Below, piece by piece: positions 37,201-45,653 of a stretch of DNA of 64,000 nt. This DNA comes from TMP-86 sp046347195 (GTDB lineage: Bacteria > Pseudomonadota > Gammaproteobacteria > Steroidobacterales > Steroidobacteraceae). Where the stretch lies: positions 94,647-158,646 of the forward strand of contig JAXMGQ010000004.1 in assembly GCA_046347195.1 (NCBI GenBank). The letters are read 5' to 3'. The notes beneath the pieces are model-generated. The model was not told where the DNA came from and did no database searches. It was given only the letters and a program-made list of their open reading frames with translations. The position numbers and the translations under genes were made by a program. How positions within the stretch are numbered: the stretch's first letter is position 1; each line of letters begins with the position of its first letter.

Positions 37201-38429
37201 GCGCCGGACGGATCGACGGCCTGCACCGACACCAGATGCCCGCCGGCATCGTATTCGCGATGCAGGTTCGTCGCGCCGCATTGCGCACAACCGGGCCCCG
37301 CCGAGTCCAGCAGGCGATAGCTGCCGTTGATGATCGCGAAGCGGTACTTCGTGATCTCTCCCGTCGCATTCACGAGGACGGCCGTGCCGGGGTGGCGCAA
37401 CGAGGCCGCGCCGGGCGACTGCGCCACCGCGACCAGGTCCAGCCCATCTCCACGCATCGACCATCGAGCCTTCCCGCCGGGGCCGTAGGCGAAGCGCGAC
37501 CGCCGCTGCGCATGGACAGTCGCGCCACGGGCATCGCGGGTCTCAACCGACACACCCGTCAGGGCGTGCGCGTTGCCCGCCTGGAACCGGGGCTCATGGT
37601 GATACCGGCGAACGGTGCGTCGGTCGGCGAGCAGCACGGATTCCAGATCGAGCCGCTTGTCGCCCGCTCGCGAGGCAAGCTCGTAGGAAATGCGACCGAG
37701 CGGCGTCATCACCGCCGCGACAGGCATCGCTCCGGAGGTCGGCCCGGTGCTCCGATACTCGAACTCGAGCCGGCGGCCGAGAGGATCCTGCACCGCCAGC
37801 AACTCTCCACGTGCCCCGCGAGTGAGCGTCAACAAGCCACCTTGTGCGCCGTGGATCTCGATGAGCTTGCCATGCACGTCGAACACGAGCTGGCGGCCGT
37901 CCACCCACTGCCAGCGATATCCCGCCGGGGCGGCGCTGCGGGGCAGGATGGTCAGCGCGCCCTGAGCGGGATCATCGCCATTGCACACACCCTGGCGCGC
38001 GCCTTTCCTGGAAAAGCTGATGCGTCCGCCGTCGGACTCGAGGATCTGGAGGCTGTCGCGAAGCGATACGAGCTCGGTGTCGTATGACCATCGCCAGCCG
38101 ACGCCGAGCGACCCTTCCCCGCGATCCAGCGAGTTGTAATGCCGGACCAGTTCCACGCCCAGCTCGCCGGGCATGGGAGCGAGATCCACCTCCCGCTGGT
38201 ACTTGTTGCCCGTCAGGATGTTGATCGGATTGCCGGCGCCCACATCGGCGCCACCGGCGTTGCCGAGGCTCGCGGGGCCCGCGCCTGCGCAGGTGGCCCC
38301 CACCGGCGACGGGCCGCAAGTCTGCCCCGCCTGCGCGCGACTGATCGAGGGCAACAGGAGGGAAAGCAAAATCGCAACAACGATGCGGGCAACCAGGCCC
38401 GCCGTGCGTCCTGCACAGCAAGTCTTCAT
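34278..38429 (-). CDS. Sec-exported RHS/YD-repeat polymorphic toxin
   Basis: A 1383-aa protein with an intact frame. It has a signal peptide (MKTCCAGRTAGLVARIVVAIL...ISRAQA), a DUF6531-type N-terminal region (GNPINILTGNKYQREVDLAP), about 700 residues of YD repeats (RYEYDAADRPISIVDGAG type), and the RHS core GLLYNGRRYLDPHQGRYLSADPLGLAGG near residue 1030. A hydrophobic pre-toxin segment follows (LATTAVIFTTWAASQFTPYG), then a variable C-terminal domain of about 140 residues (NPGEKIYVIQVRNAGPGGWA, YVGGGTQVQFLVDL). The toxin activity is not identified. It lies 18 bases after the last tad gene on the same strand and is followed by the immunity candidate. Confidence 0.88.
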   Translation of the reverse strand: MKTCCAGRTAGLVARIVVAILLSLLLPSISRAQAGQTCGPSPVGATCAGAGPASLGNAGGADVGAGNPINILTGNKYQREVDLAPMPGELGVELVRHYNSLDRGEGSLGVGWRWSYDTELVSLRDSLQILESDGGRISFSRKGARQGVCNGDDPAQGALTILPRSAAPAGYRWQWVDGRQLVFDVHGKLIEIHGAQGGLLTLTRGARGELLAVQDPLGRRLEFEYRSTGPTSGAMPVAAVMTPLGRISYELASRAGDKRLDLESVLLADRRTVRRYHHEPRFQAGNAHALTGVSVETRDARGATVHAQRRSRFAYGPGGKARWSMRGDGLDLVAVAQSPGAASLRHPGTAVLVNATGEITKYRFAIINGSYRLLDSAGPGCAQCGATNLHREYDAGGHLVSVQAVDPSGALKAKTEYEHDATGRVAVIRTPSVVTGSVHERRFVYDGKTTGRLVSMLESGFSSTGAIRRRVDLAYDPAGRLVRQGTSRFSYDDRGRLIERRVHSRITRYQYDALSRPASILLEDGRLASYEYDELGRVASIQIGGRCERYAYDAAGRLERVMRPNGETLRYEYDAADRPISIVDGAGRRIRLERDAEGELRRRELIDADGTFLQKREEGPSDVAGALIPVRFDAGERPIGIAGIEGGYEYDDFGRLSRQKGSGGDVRFEYDDEDRLAAKLLPDGTRVRFDYERDGRRITRRSPDTQTRLELGANGKPSQVTYAEGEEHFEWDDAVRLTRHEWRLGGRSFDTTFSYGSDGRLTARRLPGGEQLLYQYRELPGANAGLLKSIRVRAPGLDASVVDELNAPGDSPTRRRFKLMGNVAYERLTDVQGRLRRVGAPGIWSLDFAGGQRQPTGTAPTRAAPSGTSESRAPGVDLNAAGDDRYEWSRESLLQSAHASGGQRVSFGYDAAGQRVRKTVVSRDGSRTTRFLYEDDRLLAEIDDHGAVRVQYIWLDEQPVAMIRDGKLYGIVADDQFEPRAIYDSQGRVPVEGFTNLRGSHRYLDEETGLLYNGRRYLDPHQGRYLSADPLGLAGGPDPVSAQGLVPARLIDLHGTQAQPSAAQDPDVGSWTFEQKLAFVFEEAARQIQDHELAAALRELVSPAALATTAVIFTTWAASQFTPYGWVGDLALTGIGALFVGKSIWDVIETTYGVARGLVSARCEQDLRDTSTLLAGGLSRAAAALVAAAGPLAAARIARLLRTVFRRDVGAVKRSSILAAVNQSRFGAFNPARGAYSGRAANQEWIRLQRASGRSDAHPPWDPLKSVVDTWLNPGEKIYVIQVRNAGPGGWATFKQYRSLQEARDELAVLQEFKRSDTDLVLQEYTVKTAIPVREGYAGPQVSGWPASESYVGGGTQVQFLVDLRVSNWDDFLSPSATFEIAK

Positions 38430-38447
38430 GACATCTCATCCTTGAGA

Positions 38448-39380
38448 TCACTTGGTGAATGGAGGAACTCCGCAGCACAGGCGCACGCCGCAGTCCGGAT
38501 CGCAGCGGGGGTCGCCGGGCCGGCAGTGCGGCGGGGGACGTGGCGGGCCGCCGGTGCCACCGGTGCCGTCTCCCGGAGTGCCGCCTCCCCCGCCGCCCGG
38601 CGCGCCGCCACCGCCTGCTCCGCCGCCCCCGGGAGGGCCGGCCGCACCCGCGGCGCCGCTGAGGTGGACGGGTCCGGATTCGATCGGTTCGCTCGACATC
38701 CGGACGAGGGCGCGCGCGATCACGGGGATACGACCCTGGTCCAGGAGTTCTTCCATGAACGCATCGTCCCCGCCCACCCCGAGCGCCTTCAGGGAAGCCG
38801 TGTACAACCGCCCGGCCAGCGGCACCTGCTTCATCGGCGGTATGCCATAGGTGAGGCGAAGCACCAGCAGGTTGGCATCCTGCAGGCTCTGCCCCGAGGC
38901 ATTCGTGGCCGGGTTCCACGCGCAGGCAGGCCGATCGCGGGGACAGCGGCGATTCAGCAGGTCCACGTTGGGGATCACCCGGCGACCGGCACCGATGCGC
39001 CGGGCGAGGTCAGGGCTCTGGAAATCATCGTAACTGCGCGCCGTCGGCGAGAGGATCTCCAGCCGAGCAGACCCTTGAGCCAGGTCCGCGCGGACGCGGG
39101 CCAGGGTGCCTGCGAGATCCGCCGTGGAGTTGCCGCCGCCGAAATACGGCACCAGGGCCCTGCCCAACGCATCGAACATGGCCTGCGGTGCGGCGTGTTC
39201 CACCGAGCCGGCGCGCGCCGCCTGGAAGGCCGCATAGTTGAGATTGCTCTTGGCGTGGAACGCAAGCGCCGCCTGCACGGTTCCGAGCATCATGACCAGG
39301 AGTACCGGCAGTACCAGTGCGAATTCGATCAGCGCCGCGCCACGCGCGCGCCCGGCTCGTCGAGCCTCACGCCGCCGCAC
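38448..39380 (-). CDS. TadE-like pilus protein with Gly/Cys-rich tail
   Basis: A 310-aa protein. The N terminus RRAGRARGAALIEFALVLPVLLVMMLGTVQA is the TadE-like pseudopilin signature (A-x-x-EFALVLP followed by one transmembrane helix). The middle is a TadE/G-like extracytoplasmic domain. The last 80 residues are unusual: a long Gly/Pro tract (PPGGGGAGGGGAPGGGGGG) ending in a cysteine cluster CRPGDPRCDPDCGVRLCCG, six cysteines in about 20 residues. That tail may cross-link or anchor the protein at the cell surface. It overlaps the DUF192 gene by 14 bases. Confidence 0.82.
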   Translation of the reverse strand: MRRREARRAGRARGAALIEFALVLPVLLVMMLGTVQAALAFHAKSNLNYAAFQAARAGSVEHAAPQAMFDALGRALVPYFGGGNSTADLAGTLARVRADLAQGSARLEILSPTARSYDDFQSPDLARRIGAGRRVIPNVDLLNRRCPRDRPACAWNPATNASGQSLQDANLLVLRLTYGIPPMKQVPLAGRLYTASLKALGVGGDDAFMEELLDQGRIPVIARALVRMSSEPIESGPVHLSGAAGAAGPPGGGGAGGGGAPGGGGGGTPGDGTGGTGGPPRPPPHCRPGDPRCDPDCGVRLCCGVPPFTK

Positions 39381-39711
39381 GCCCGTGATCTCCCTGGTTC
39401 GTCAATGCCAGCGAATCGCCCAGCCGCAGGCCGAGCCGCTCCACCTCGCCTGCGCGGAATTCCAGCACGCTTCGGGCCCCGAGGCAGCCCGAGAACCGCC
39501 AGGGCCTCAACTCCGGCACCACCCGCAGGACGGAGTTGCCCGCATCCAGGAAAACGAGATCGACCGGGAAACTCATGAAGACCGTGTGAATGCACCAGCA
39601 CGGCGACAGGTGCAGGGCGACCGAGGCGGGGGGCGCCTTGCTCAGGATCAGACCGCGCGCGCGTTTCCACAAGGTGCGCGCGGCGCGCACGTGGATGACC
39701 TTTCTGTTCAT
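39367..39711 (-). CDS. DUF192 family protein
   Basis: A 114-aa protein from the ATG at 39711, which overlaps the tadC stop. DUF192 pattern: ARTLWKRARGLILSK, CWCIHTVFMSFPVDLVFLDA, VVPELRPWRFSGCLGARSVLEF and RLGLRLGDSLAL. Family proteins are small beta-rich and mostly extracytoplasmic, but this copy has no signal peptide. Members are often found inside tad loci, as here; a function there is not established. Confidence 0.85.
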   Translation of the reverse strand: MNRKVIHVRAARTLWKRARGLILSKAPPASVALHLSPCWCIHTVFMSFPVDLVFLDAGNSVLRVVPELRPWRFSGCLGARSVLEFRAGEVERLGLRLGDSLALTNQGDHGRAAA

Positions 39712-40604
39712 AGACCCATCCTCAGGAACTTGATGGCGATCGGGAAGCCGAGCACGATGAAGGTGCACGGGAAGATGAAGGCGATGAGCGGGAAGAGCAT
39801 CTTGACGGGCGCTTCCATCGCCAGTTTCTCGGCAGCGGCGAAGCGTTCCACGCGCCGTTGCTCCGCCTGGGCACGCAGGATCGGCCCAAGATCCATGCCC
39901 AGGGTCTCAGACTGCACCAGCGCACCGACCAGGCTGCTGACGGAAGGCTCGCGCATCCGCGACGCCATCTCGCGCAGCGCCTCCAGGCGCGACTTGCCGG
40001 CGCGGCGGTCGCGCAGCACCCGGGCCAGTTCATCGCGCATGGGTCCCGCAGCGCCCTTCGCAACCGCGTGTCCCAGGGCGCTCTGCAGCGTGAGCCCGGC
40101 CTCCACGCACAGCGTGATCAGGTCCAGCATGTAGGGGAGTGACTTGTGGATCGCCCGGGAGCGCAGGATGACCCGATCCCGAAGCCAGAACAGCGGCAGC
40201 AAGGCCCCGATGAAGGCGCCTGCGATCGCGCCAGGCCATGCGCGCTGATGCCAGGCGCTCAGCACGAACCAGCCCAACGCACCGGCGATCACCGCCAGGA
40301 TGAGCACGAAGGCCGCGTACTGCGCCGGCTCGACCGCGTAGTCGAGACCGGCGAATCGAAGCTGCCGGGAGAGCCAATGCCCGACGCGGGGAGGCAGGGC
40401 CGGCGCAAGGCGCAGGGCCACCAGCCTCACGGGCTTCCAGAGACAGCGCAGCGCCACCGGCGGAGCGTCACGATATTGCCGGTCTTCTGAAGGCAGCTCG
40501 ATGAAGGCCTGTGCCGTCAGCGCGCTGATCATCGACGCACAGGCCGCCGCTCCGGCCGCGCACAGCAGCGACAGCCACGACAACGAGAGGAAGGCGCCGC
40601 TCAT
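39708..40604 (-). CDS. tadC: TadC, inner-membrane platform protein
   Basis: A 298-aa type II secretion F-domain protein starting at 40604. It has N-terminal hydrophobic helices (LSLLCAAGAAACASMISALT and QYAAFVLILAVIAGALGWFV), the T2SSF cytoplasmic domain with SLPYMLDLITLCVEAGLTLQSAL and RDRRAGKSRLEALREMASRM, and a C-terminal helix MLFPLIAFIFPCTFIVLGFP. TadB and TadC form the membrane platform on which the TadA ATPase works during Flp pilus assembly. It overlaps tadB by four bases. Confidence 0.92.
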   Translation of the reverse strand: MSGAFLSLSWLSLLCAAGAAACASMISALTAQAFIELPSEDRQYRDAPPVALRCLWKPVRLVALRLAPALPPRVGHWLSRQLRFAGLDYAVEPAQYAAFVLILAVIAGALGWFVLSAWHQRAWPGAIAGAFIGALLPLFWLRDRVILRSRAIHKSLPYMLDLITLCVEAGLTLQSALGHAVAKGAAGPMRDELARVLRDRRAGKSRLEALREMASRMREPSVSSLVGALVQSETLGMDLGPILRAQAEQRRVERFAAAEKLAMEAPVKMLFPLIAFIFPCTFIVLGFPIAIKFLRMGL

Positions 40605-41461
40605 ACGTCGATGCTCACGATCCGGCGGATGACGTACACGCCGACGACTTCCAGCGCGCCGATGACCACGAGGGTCGCGACGCCCGCGCGCGTCGTGAAC
40701 AGGAGCGACATCTCCGCAGGCTCCATCTTCGACAGCGCCAACAGCAGCACCAGCGGCAGGAGCCCGACGATGAGCGCCTGCAGCTTGCCCTGCGAAGTCA
40801 GCGAGCGGATCTTGGATTCCATCGCGAGCTGTGCACGCAGGGTGGAGGCTGCCCGCTCGAGCGCCTCTGCCAGGCCACCGCCGGAGTCGTGCGCGATGCG
40901 CATCGCGGCAACGGCGAGCGTCACGCTCGGCATCGATGCGCGCAGTGCGAAGTTCTCGAGCGCGGCATCCAGGGAGACACCGAGCCGCATCTCGCGCAGG
41001 ACGATGGCCAGTTCCTGGGAGGCGGGCGATGGCAGCTCCGGTCCGACCTGCTGCATGGCCGTGCTCAGCGAACAGCCGGCGCGCAGCGCGCCCGCGAGCA
41101 TCAGCAGTGTGTCGGGAAACTGCTGCTGCAAGCGTTGCCGGCGCGCCCGCCGCAGCCAGGCAAGCACTGCGGCCGGCAGGACGGCGGAGGCCGCACCGCC
41201 GAGCAAGGCCAGCGTGAGGCTGCCGGTGCCGAGCTGCAGGAACAGCACGACGGCGAGACAGAACGCGGCCGCACCCACGTACAGGAGTTGCGGATCCATG
41301 AACAGGAACAGTTCCAGCAGCGAGCTGCGCACCTTCTCGGTCGTGGACGCGCGGTGCCGCGCCAAGGCGCGGACCGCCGCCTCGAAGGTCGCCTGGATGA
41401 GCAGCATCACCGCCAGGGCCGCAAGCAATGCCGTCAGCAGCGACACGAGGTTCATGCGCAC
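40601..41461 (-). CDS. tadB: TadB, inner-membrane platform protein
   Basis: A 286-aa protein with two N-terminal hydrophobic segments (LLTALLAALAVMLLIQ; LYVGAAAFCLAVVLFLQLG), a T2SSF domain (QQFPDTLLMLAGALRAGCSLSTAM, LREMRLGVSLDAALENFA, RIAHDSGGGLAEALERAA) and two C-terminal helices. It pairs with TadC. The start overlaps the tadA stop by ten bases, indicating coupled translation. Confidence 0.92.
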   Translation of the reverse strand: MRMNLVSLLTALLAALAVMLLIQATFEAAVRALARHRASTTEKVRSSLLELFLFMDPQLLYVGAAAFCLAVVLFLQLGTGSLTLALLGGAASAVLPAAVLAWLRRARRQRLQQQFPDTLLMLAGALRAGCSLSTAMQQVGPELPSPASQELAIVLREMRLGVSLDAALENFALRASMPSVTLAVAAMRIAHDSGGGLAEALERAASTLRAQLAMESKIRSLTSQGKLQALIVGLLPLVLLLALSKMEPAEMSLLFTTRAGVATLVVIGALEVVGVYVIRRIVSIDV

Positions 41462-42732
41462 TGCCTCCGGAAGCTCTCGAGATCGAGGGCCTCACCGTGC
41501 TCGCGCAAGGGCTCGAAGAACGAGGGGATGCAGTCGCACCCCGTGAACACGCCGGCGACCTCACCGCTGTCGCGCTGACTGGATCTCGAGAAGCGGAAGA
41601 TCTCCTGAAGCTGAATCCTCCCCGCCTCGGTGCCGCAGACCTCTGTGATGCTGGTGACCTTGCGGGATCCGCAGGAGAAGCGGGCCTGCTGCACGATGAT
41701 ATCCACCGCCGAGGCGATCTGGTCGCGGATGGCGGCCAGGGGCAACGAGTCACCGGCCATCAGGACCAGGGTCTCGAGCCGGGAGAGCGCATCGCGAGGC
41801 GAGTTCGCATGCAGGGTGGTCAGCGACCCTTCGTGTCCCGTGTTCATGGCCTGCAGCATGTCGAGCGCTTCGCCACCCCGGCACTCCCCCACCACGATCC
41901 GGTCCGGGCGCATGCGCAGCGAATTGCGCACCAGATCCCGGATGCTCACCAGTCCGCGTCCTTCGGCGTTCGCCGGCCGTGCCTCCAGCGAGACGAGGTT
42001 CGCGTGATGGAGCTGCAGTTCGGCGGCGTCCTCGATGGTCACGATGCGCTCGCCCGCGGGAATGCAGGAGGACAGGACGTTGAGGAAGGTGGTCTTTCCG
42101 GAACCCGTGCCGCCGGAGATGATGACGTTGCGGCGATGCAGGACGCAGAGCTCCAGGAACGCGGCCATGTCGGCCGACAGGGATCCGAGGTGGATCAGGT
42201 CCGCAAAGCCCAGTCGCCGCCGCGCGAACTTGCGGATCGTCAGGCAGGAACCGCGAAGCGCCAGCGGTGCAATGACGGCATTCACCCGCGAACCATCCTT
42301 CAGACGAGCATCCACCATGGGAGAGGATTCGTCGATGCGCCGGCCCAGGGGAGCCACGATGCGTTCGATGACGCCGCGAACCGCCCGGTCGCTGGAGAAG
42401 ACCTGCCCGTATCGCTCGATGCGGCCTCGACGCTCGATGAAGATCTCATCGTGACGGTTGACCATGATCTCGTTCACGGACTCATCCCGCAGCAGGTGCT
42501 CGAGCGGGCCGAGGCCGATGGCCTCATCGAGCACGGCGCCGATCAGCTCTTCCCGGTCAGCCGCGGGCGGCAGTTCCGAAAGCCCCGCGACGATCTCGCG
42601 GACCAGCCGGCCGGTTTCGATGCGCAGCTCGACATCGGACATGCGGGTGAGATCGCGCCGTCGCAGATCGATGGTCTGGAGCAGTTGCTCGTGCACCAGG
42701 GTGCGCAGCGGCACCAGGTTCTCCTTGATCAT
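41452..42732 (-). CDS. tadA: TadA/CpaF secretion ATPase
   Basis: A 426-aa type II/IV secretion ATPase of the CpaF branch. N-terminal helical region with DLTRMSDVELRIETGRLV, then INEIMVNRHDEIFIERRG-like core (VNEIMVNRHDE), GRRIDESSPMVDARLKDGSRV, Walker A IISGGTGSGKTTFLNVLSS, Asp box IVTIEDAAELQL, Walker B RPDRIVVGECRGGEALDML and His box GHEGSLTTLHANSPRDALSRLE. It powers assembly of Flp pili. The start abuts the secretin gene stop. Confidence 0.95.
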   Translation of the reverse strand: MIKENLVPLRTLVHEQLLQTIDLRRRDLTRMSDVELRIETGRLVREIVAGLSELPPAADREELIGAVLDEAIGLGPLEHLLRDESVNEIMVNRHDEIFIERRGRIERYGQVFSSDRAVRGVIERIVAPLGRRIDESSPMVDARLKDGSRVNAVIAPLALRGSCLTIRKFARRRLGFADLIHLGSLSADMAAFLELCVLHRRNVIISGGTGSGKTTFLNVLSSCIPAGERIVTIEDAAELQLHHANLVSLEARPANAEGRGLVSIRDLVRNSLRMRPDRIVVGECRGGEALDMLQAMNTGHEGSLTTLHANSPRDALSRLETLVLMAGDSLPLAAIRDQIASAVDIIVQQARFSCGSRKVTSITEVCGTEAGRIQLQEIFRFSRSSQRDSGEVAGVFTGCDCIPSFFEPLREHGEALDLESFRRQCA

Positions 42733-43956
42733 CTAGGGTGACTCCGCCGGCGCGACGGGAATGGCAGAGTCCAGCGCTTCGCTTGCGGACTGGCGGACCG
42801 CTGCACCCCGCGCCGCGGCCTTTGCGTCCTGCGGATCCACGGTCCTCGCCGTGACGAAGATGACCAGCTCGGTTTCGCGGTGCTCGGCCTTCTTGCCGCG
42901 GAACAGATGCCCGAGAACGGGAATGCGGCCGGCTCCCGGCACACGGTCGCTGGTAACCGACTTGTTCCTCTGCAGGAGGCCGGCGATCACCATCGTCTCG
43001 CCGGATCGCACGTTGAACCAGGTGTCGGCCTCCCGCGATCGCAGGCCGGGCACTCCCGACAGGGGATTGAGGCTGGCGTCAGGCTCGCTGACCATCGCCC
43101 GCACCGAGGAGACGATGGCGCCGGAGTCCATGGCGATGGGCGTGACCTCGAGTTCGACGCCGAACTTCTTGAAGGTGACCTGCGCCGAACCGTCCTGGTT
43201 GATGGCCTGGTAGGGAATCTCCCCTCCCACCAGGAAGCTCGCCTTCTTTCCGCTGCGCGCCGCCAACTCAGGGTCGGCGAGCACCACCGCCTCGCCCTGC
43301 GACTCGAGCAGCGAGATGGTGGAGGCGATGGAACTGACCACGCCGATGCGTCCCTTGAAGGGCTCGACCTGCGGTCCTGGCAGGCTCGACTGCCAGCGGA
43401 TGCCGAAGTCACGCGTCCTGTTGCGCGCCACCTCGATGACCTGAACGTCGATGAGGATCATCTTTTCCCAGGCGCGATCCTTCTGGTAGGCGGCGAGGTT
43501 CACCACCTGCGGGTAGCGCTTGGCGAGCTCCGCGAGCTTGAAGAGCTGGGCTTCGCTCACGTCCGTTCCATCGACGATGACCTTGTCATCGACGGCGCGC
43601 ACGGTGACATTCGGCATGGTGCCCAGGAAGGACTGCACCTCGCGAAGCAGCCGCGCCATGTCCAGCGCCGCCACGTGCACCGTCCAGCGTTCCGCGTGCC
43701 CACCGCCATCCAGGACGCTGAGTGAACTGAGACCCACGCCCCGCGCGACCAGCACCACATCGCCATTCGCCAGTACCGAGGCGTTCAGCACATCGCTCCG
43801 ACCGATGATGACCCGTTTCACCGCGGGACGCGGCATCACGGTCGTCTCTCCGATGACGAGGTCGATCTCTCCGGCGGATGAGTCCCCCTCTGCGCCGGCC
43901 GCCGATGCGAGCAACAGCAGGGCCCAAAGCGCATGACGACGCGCATGACGGCTCAT
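42733..43956 (-). CDS. cpaC: CpaC/RcpA secretin of the Tad pilus
   Basis: A 407-aa outer-membrane secretin. Signal peptide SRHARRHALWALLLLASAAG; N-terminal BON/pilus domain with PRPAVKRVIIGRSDVLNASV and GVGLSSLSVLDGGG; secretin domain with VLADPELAARSGKKASFLVGGEIPYQ, GVELEVTPIAMDSG, and the closing strand WFNVRSGETMVIAGLLQRN. It forms the pore through which Flp pili leave. It overlaps cpaB by four bases. Confidence 0.93.
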   Translation of the reverse strand: MSRHARRHALWALLLLASAAGAEGDSSAGEIDLVIGETTVMPRPAVKRVIIGRSDVLNASVLANGDVVLVARGVGLSSLSVLDGGGHAERWTVHVAALDMARLLREVQSFLGTMPNVTVRAVDDKVIVDGTDVSEAQLFKLAELAKRYPQVVNLAAYQKDRAWEKMILIDVQVIEVARNRTRDFGIRWQSSLPGPQVEPFKGRIGVVSSIASTISLLESQGEAVVLADPELAARSGKKASFLVGGEIPYQAINQDGSAQVTFKKFGVELEVTPIAMDSGAIVSSVRAMVSEPDASLNPLSGVPGLRSREADTWFNVRSGETMVIAGLLQRNKSVTSDRVPGAGRIPVLGHLFRGKKAEHRETELVIFVTARTVDPQDAKAAARGAAVRQSASEALDSAIPVAPAESP

Positions 43957-44777
43957 GGCAGCCGGCTCAGCAGGGCTGCAGCGCCGGGGCGGCGACCGAG
44001 CTGGTCCGCGTAGATGACCTTGACCGAGGCGCGCTCGTGCGGCGCTGAGCCAAGCCCCAGGATGCTCTGGGCATCGCTCACCTGGCGCGGCTCGTCGTCC
44101 TCGTCATCGGCAGTGCGCAGCACCGCGGTGAGCCGGCCGGTCTCACGCGCGGCGAACAGCCGGCGCGCATCCTCCGGGCTCACCTCCAGCGTCATGCTGG
44201 TGAACCCGCGGGCGTCGGCATTGCCCTCGGAAAGCTCGCGGGCATCGGTGCGCGCGCCGGTCGCCAACACCAGCGTATGCTGCAGCACCGGCACGAGGCT
44301 GACGCGTGCGTTTTGCCGGATGGACACCAGCACGTCGATGCGGTCACCGGGCTTGATCAGTCCGGACATCGAGCTGATCTCATCCACGGGCACCGTCAAT
44401 GCGCGGCGACCGGGTTCCAGCCGCTCCGCGAGGCCCAGTGTTCCAGGGGATGCCACCTGGGACCAGAGGATGGGCTGTCCCTCGCGCGCGGGACCCTGGA
44501 GCGCCGTGTTCTCGAACCGGGGAAGCTGCTCCGGTGTCAGCGCATCCTGATAGGCCCATTGCTTCGGCACCGAACGCACGGCGACGCTGTCCACGGTGAG
44601 CCTCGCTCCGCGCGACAGGTCCCGCTTCGGCACGATCTGCTTGACGTACTCGATGCGGCCATAGGAGGCCTCGATGGCCGTCACGCGGGACTGGATGTAG
44701 GAATGCGCGCCGAAGCCGGCCGACAGGCCGAAGAACGAGGCGGCGCCCAATACGATCCAACGAGGCGAGATCTTCAT
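43953..44777 (-). CDS. cpaB: CpaB/RcpC Flp pilus assembly protein
   Basis: A 274-aa periplasmic protein anchored by an N-terminal helix (WIVLGAASFFGLSAGFGAHSY). An SAF domain (KQIVPKRDLSRGARLTVDSV, GPAREGQPILWSQV) is followed by the CpaB core (RRALTVPVDEISSMSGLIKPG-DRIDVLVS) and a C-terminal domain ending in an arginine- and alanine-rich tail. It assists the secretin in Tad secretion. Placed between a small pseudopilin gene and cpaC. Confidence 0.9.
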   Translation of the reverse strand: MKISPRWIVLGAASFFGLSAGFGAHSYIQSRVTAIEASYGRIEYVKQIVPKRDLSRGARLTVDSVAVRSVPKQWAYQDALTPEQLPRFENTALQGPAREGQPILWSQVASPGTLGLAERLEPGRRALTVPVDEISSMSGLIKPGDRIDVLVSIRQNARVSLVPVLQHTLVLATGARTDARELSEGNADARGFTSMTLEVSPEDARRLFAARETGRLTAVLRTADDEDDEPRQVSDAQSILGLGSAPHERASVKVIYADQLGRRPGAAALLSRLP

Positions 44778-44805
44778 GGATTCCCTTCAAGTGGTGGGTG
44801 GATGG

Positions 44806-44988
44806 TCAGGCGAGCGACAAGGCAGAAGCGAACCGCTGGAAACCTGTCTCGACTGCCTGGAGCAGGCGCATGAGCGCCGATTGACCGGAAGCTGCGTCTG
44901 CCCAGAGCAGCGCGAGCACGACGAGGCAGCCGACGAGATATTCGACGCTGGACTGGCCAGCGAGACGGTCGCGACGGGAGAGGGTCAT
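44806..44988 (-). CDS. Small Flp/TadE-like pseudopilin candidate
   Basis: A 60-aa protein from the ATG at 44988, which overlaps the upstream stop by one base. It consists of a short basic head (MTLSRRDRLAG), a pilin-like junction QSSVEYLVG with the conserved Glu, a hydrophobic helix LVVLALLW and an amphipathic tail. The layout resembles Flp or a minor pseudopilin, but the usual processing glycine is replaced by AGQ. A minor subunit that primes pilus assembly is plausible. Confidence 0.7.
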   Translation of the reverse strand: MTLSRRDRLAGQSSVEYLVGCLVVLALLWADAASGQSALMRLLQAVETGFQRFASALSLA

Positions 44989-45653
44989 CACGGCCCACCC
45001 TCCCAATCCATCGCCATGATCCAGGTGCGGCCGTGATCCTGCGTCAGCACCACCTGCACGCGATGGGCGCCGCGGATGAAATTCAGCACCTCTCCGGAGG
45101 CCGCGGGGTCACGCAGGGGCTGCTGGTCGAGGAGCCTGAGGCCGGCGCGTTCGAAGCTGCGCCGCAGGGAACCGCCGGTCGCCTGGGCGCCGGACTCGGT
45201 CCGCGCCAGCAGGGTTTGGACCTTTCCCTGGTCGCGGATCTCGGACAGGCGCCCCAGGACTCTTGCGTCCACCGGCAACGGCAGCGCGAGCGGCGCGCGG
45301 GAGGCAGATCCCAGGGCCGCCTCGCTCACGCGGGCGCGCGTCCGGTGGCGATCGATGCGCGCGAGTTCCACGGTGACGAACCTTCCCTCGTGCGGCGCGG
45401 CCATCAACAGGCCAGCGGATGCCGCGAGTTCGACGCGCCGGTCACCGAGATAGGCGCGATAGAAGGTCGCACTGTCGTGAAGATCCAGATCGAGGATCCA
45501 CTCCCGCACGCGGGTGGGAACCTCGTTGATCGTGAGCTGCGCATCCAGCAGGCCGGGTCGTGCATCCGTCGGCACGGGCGCAGACAGCGGGCCACCTGCA
45601 AGACTGGCCAGCAACAGCGTCGCCAGGCTCATGGTCGGGCTCATGGCGGACAC
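44988..45653 (-). CDS. Exported hypothetical protein in the tad operon
   Basis: A 221-aa protein with a signal peptide (MSLATLLLASLAGGPLSAPVP) and no recognised domain. The C-terminal third (SFERAGLRLLDQQPLRDPAASG-EVLNFIRG, VQVVLTQDHGRTWIMAMDWEG) looks like a compact alpha/beta domain. It overlaps the genes on both sides, so it is a fixed part of the operon; a periplasmic assembly factor is likely by position only. Confidence 0.7.
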   Translation of the reverse strand: MSAMSPTMSLATLLLASLAGGPLSAPVPTDARPGLLDAQLTINEVPTRVREWILDLDLHDSATFYRAYLGDRRVELAASAGLLMAAPHEGRFVTVELARIDRHRTRARVSEAALGSASRAPLALPLPVDARVLGRLSEIRDQGKVQTLLARTESGAQATGGSLRRSFERAGLRLLDQQPLRDPAASGEVLNFIRGAHRVQVVLTQDHGRTWIMAMDWEGGP

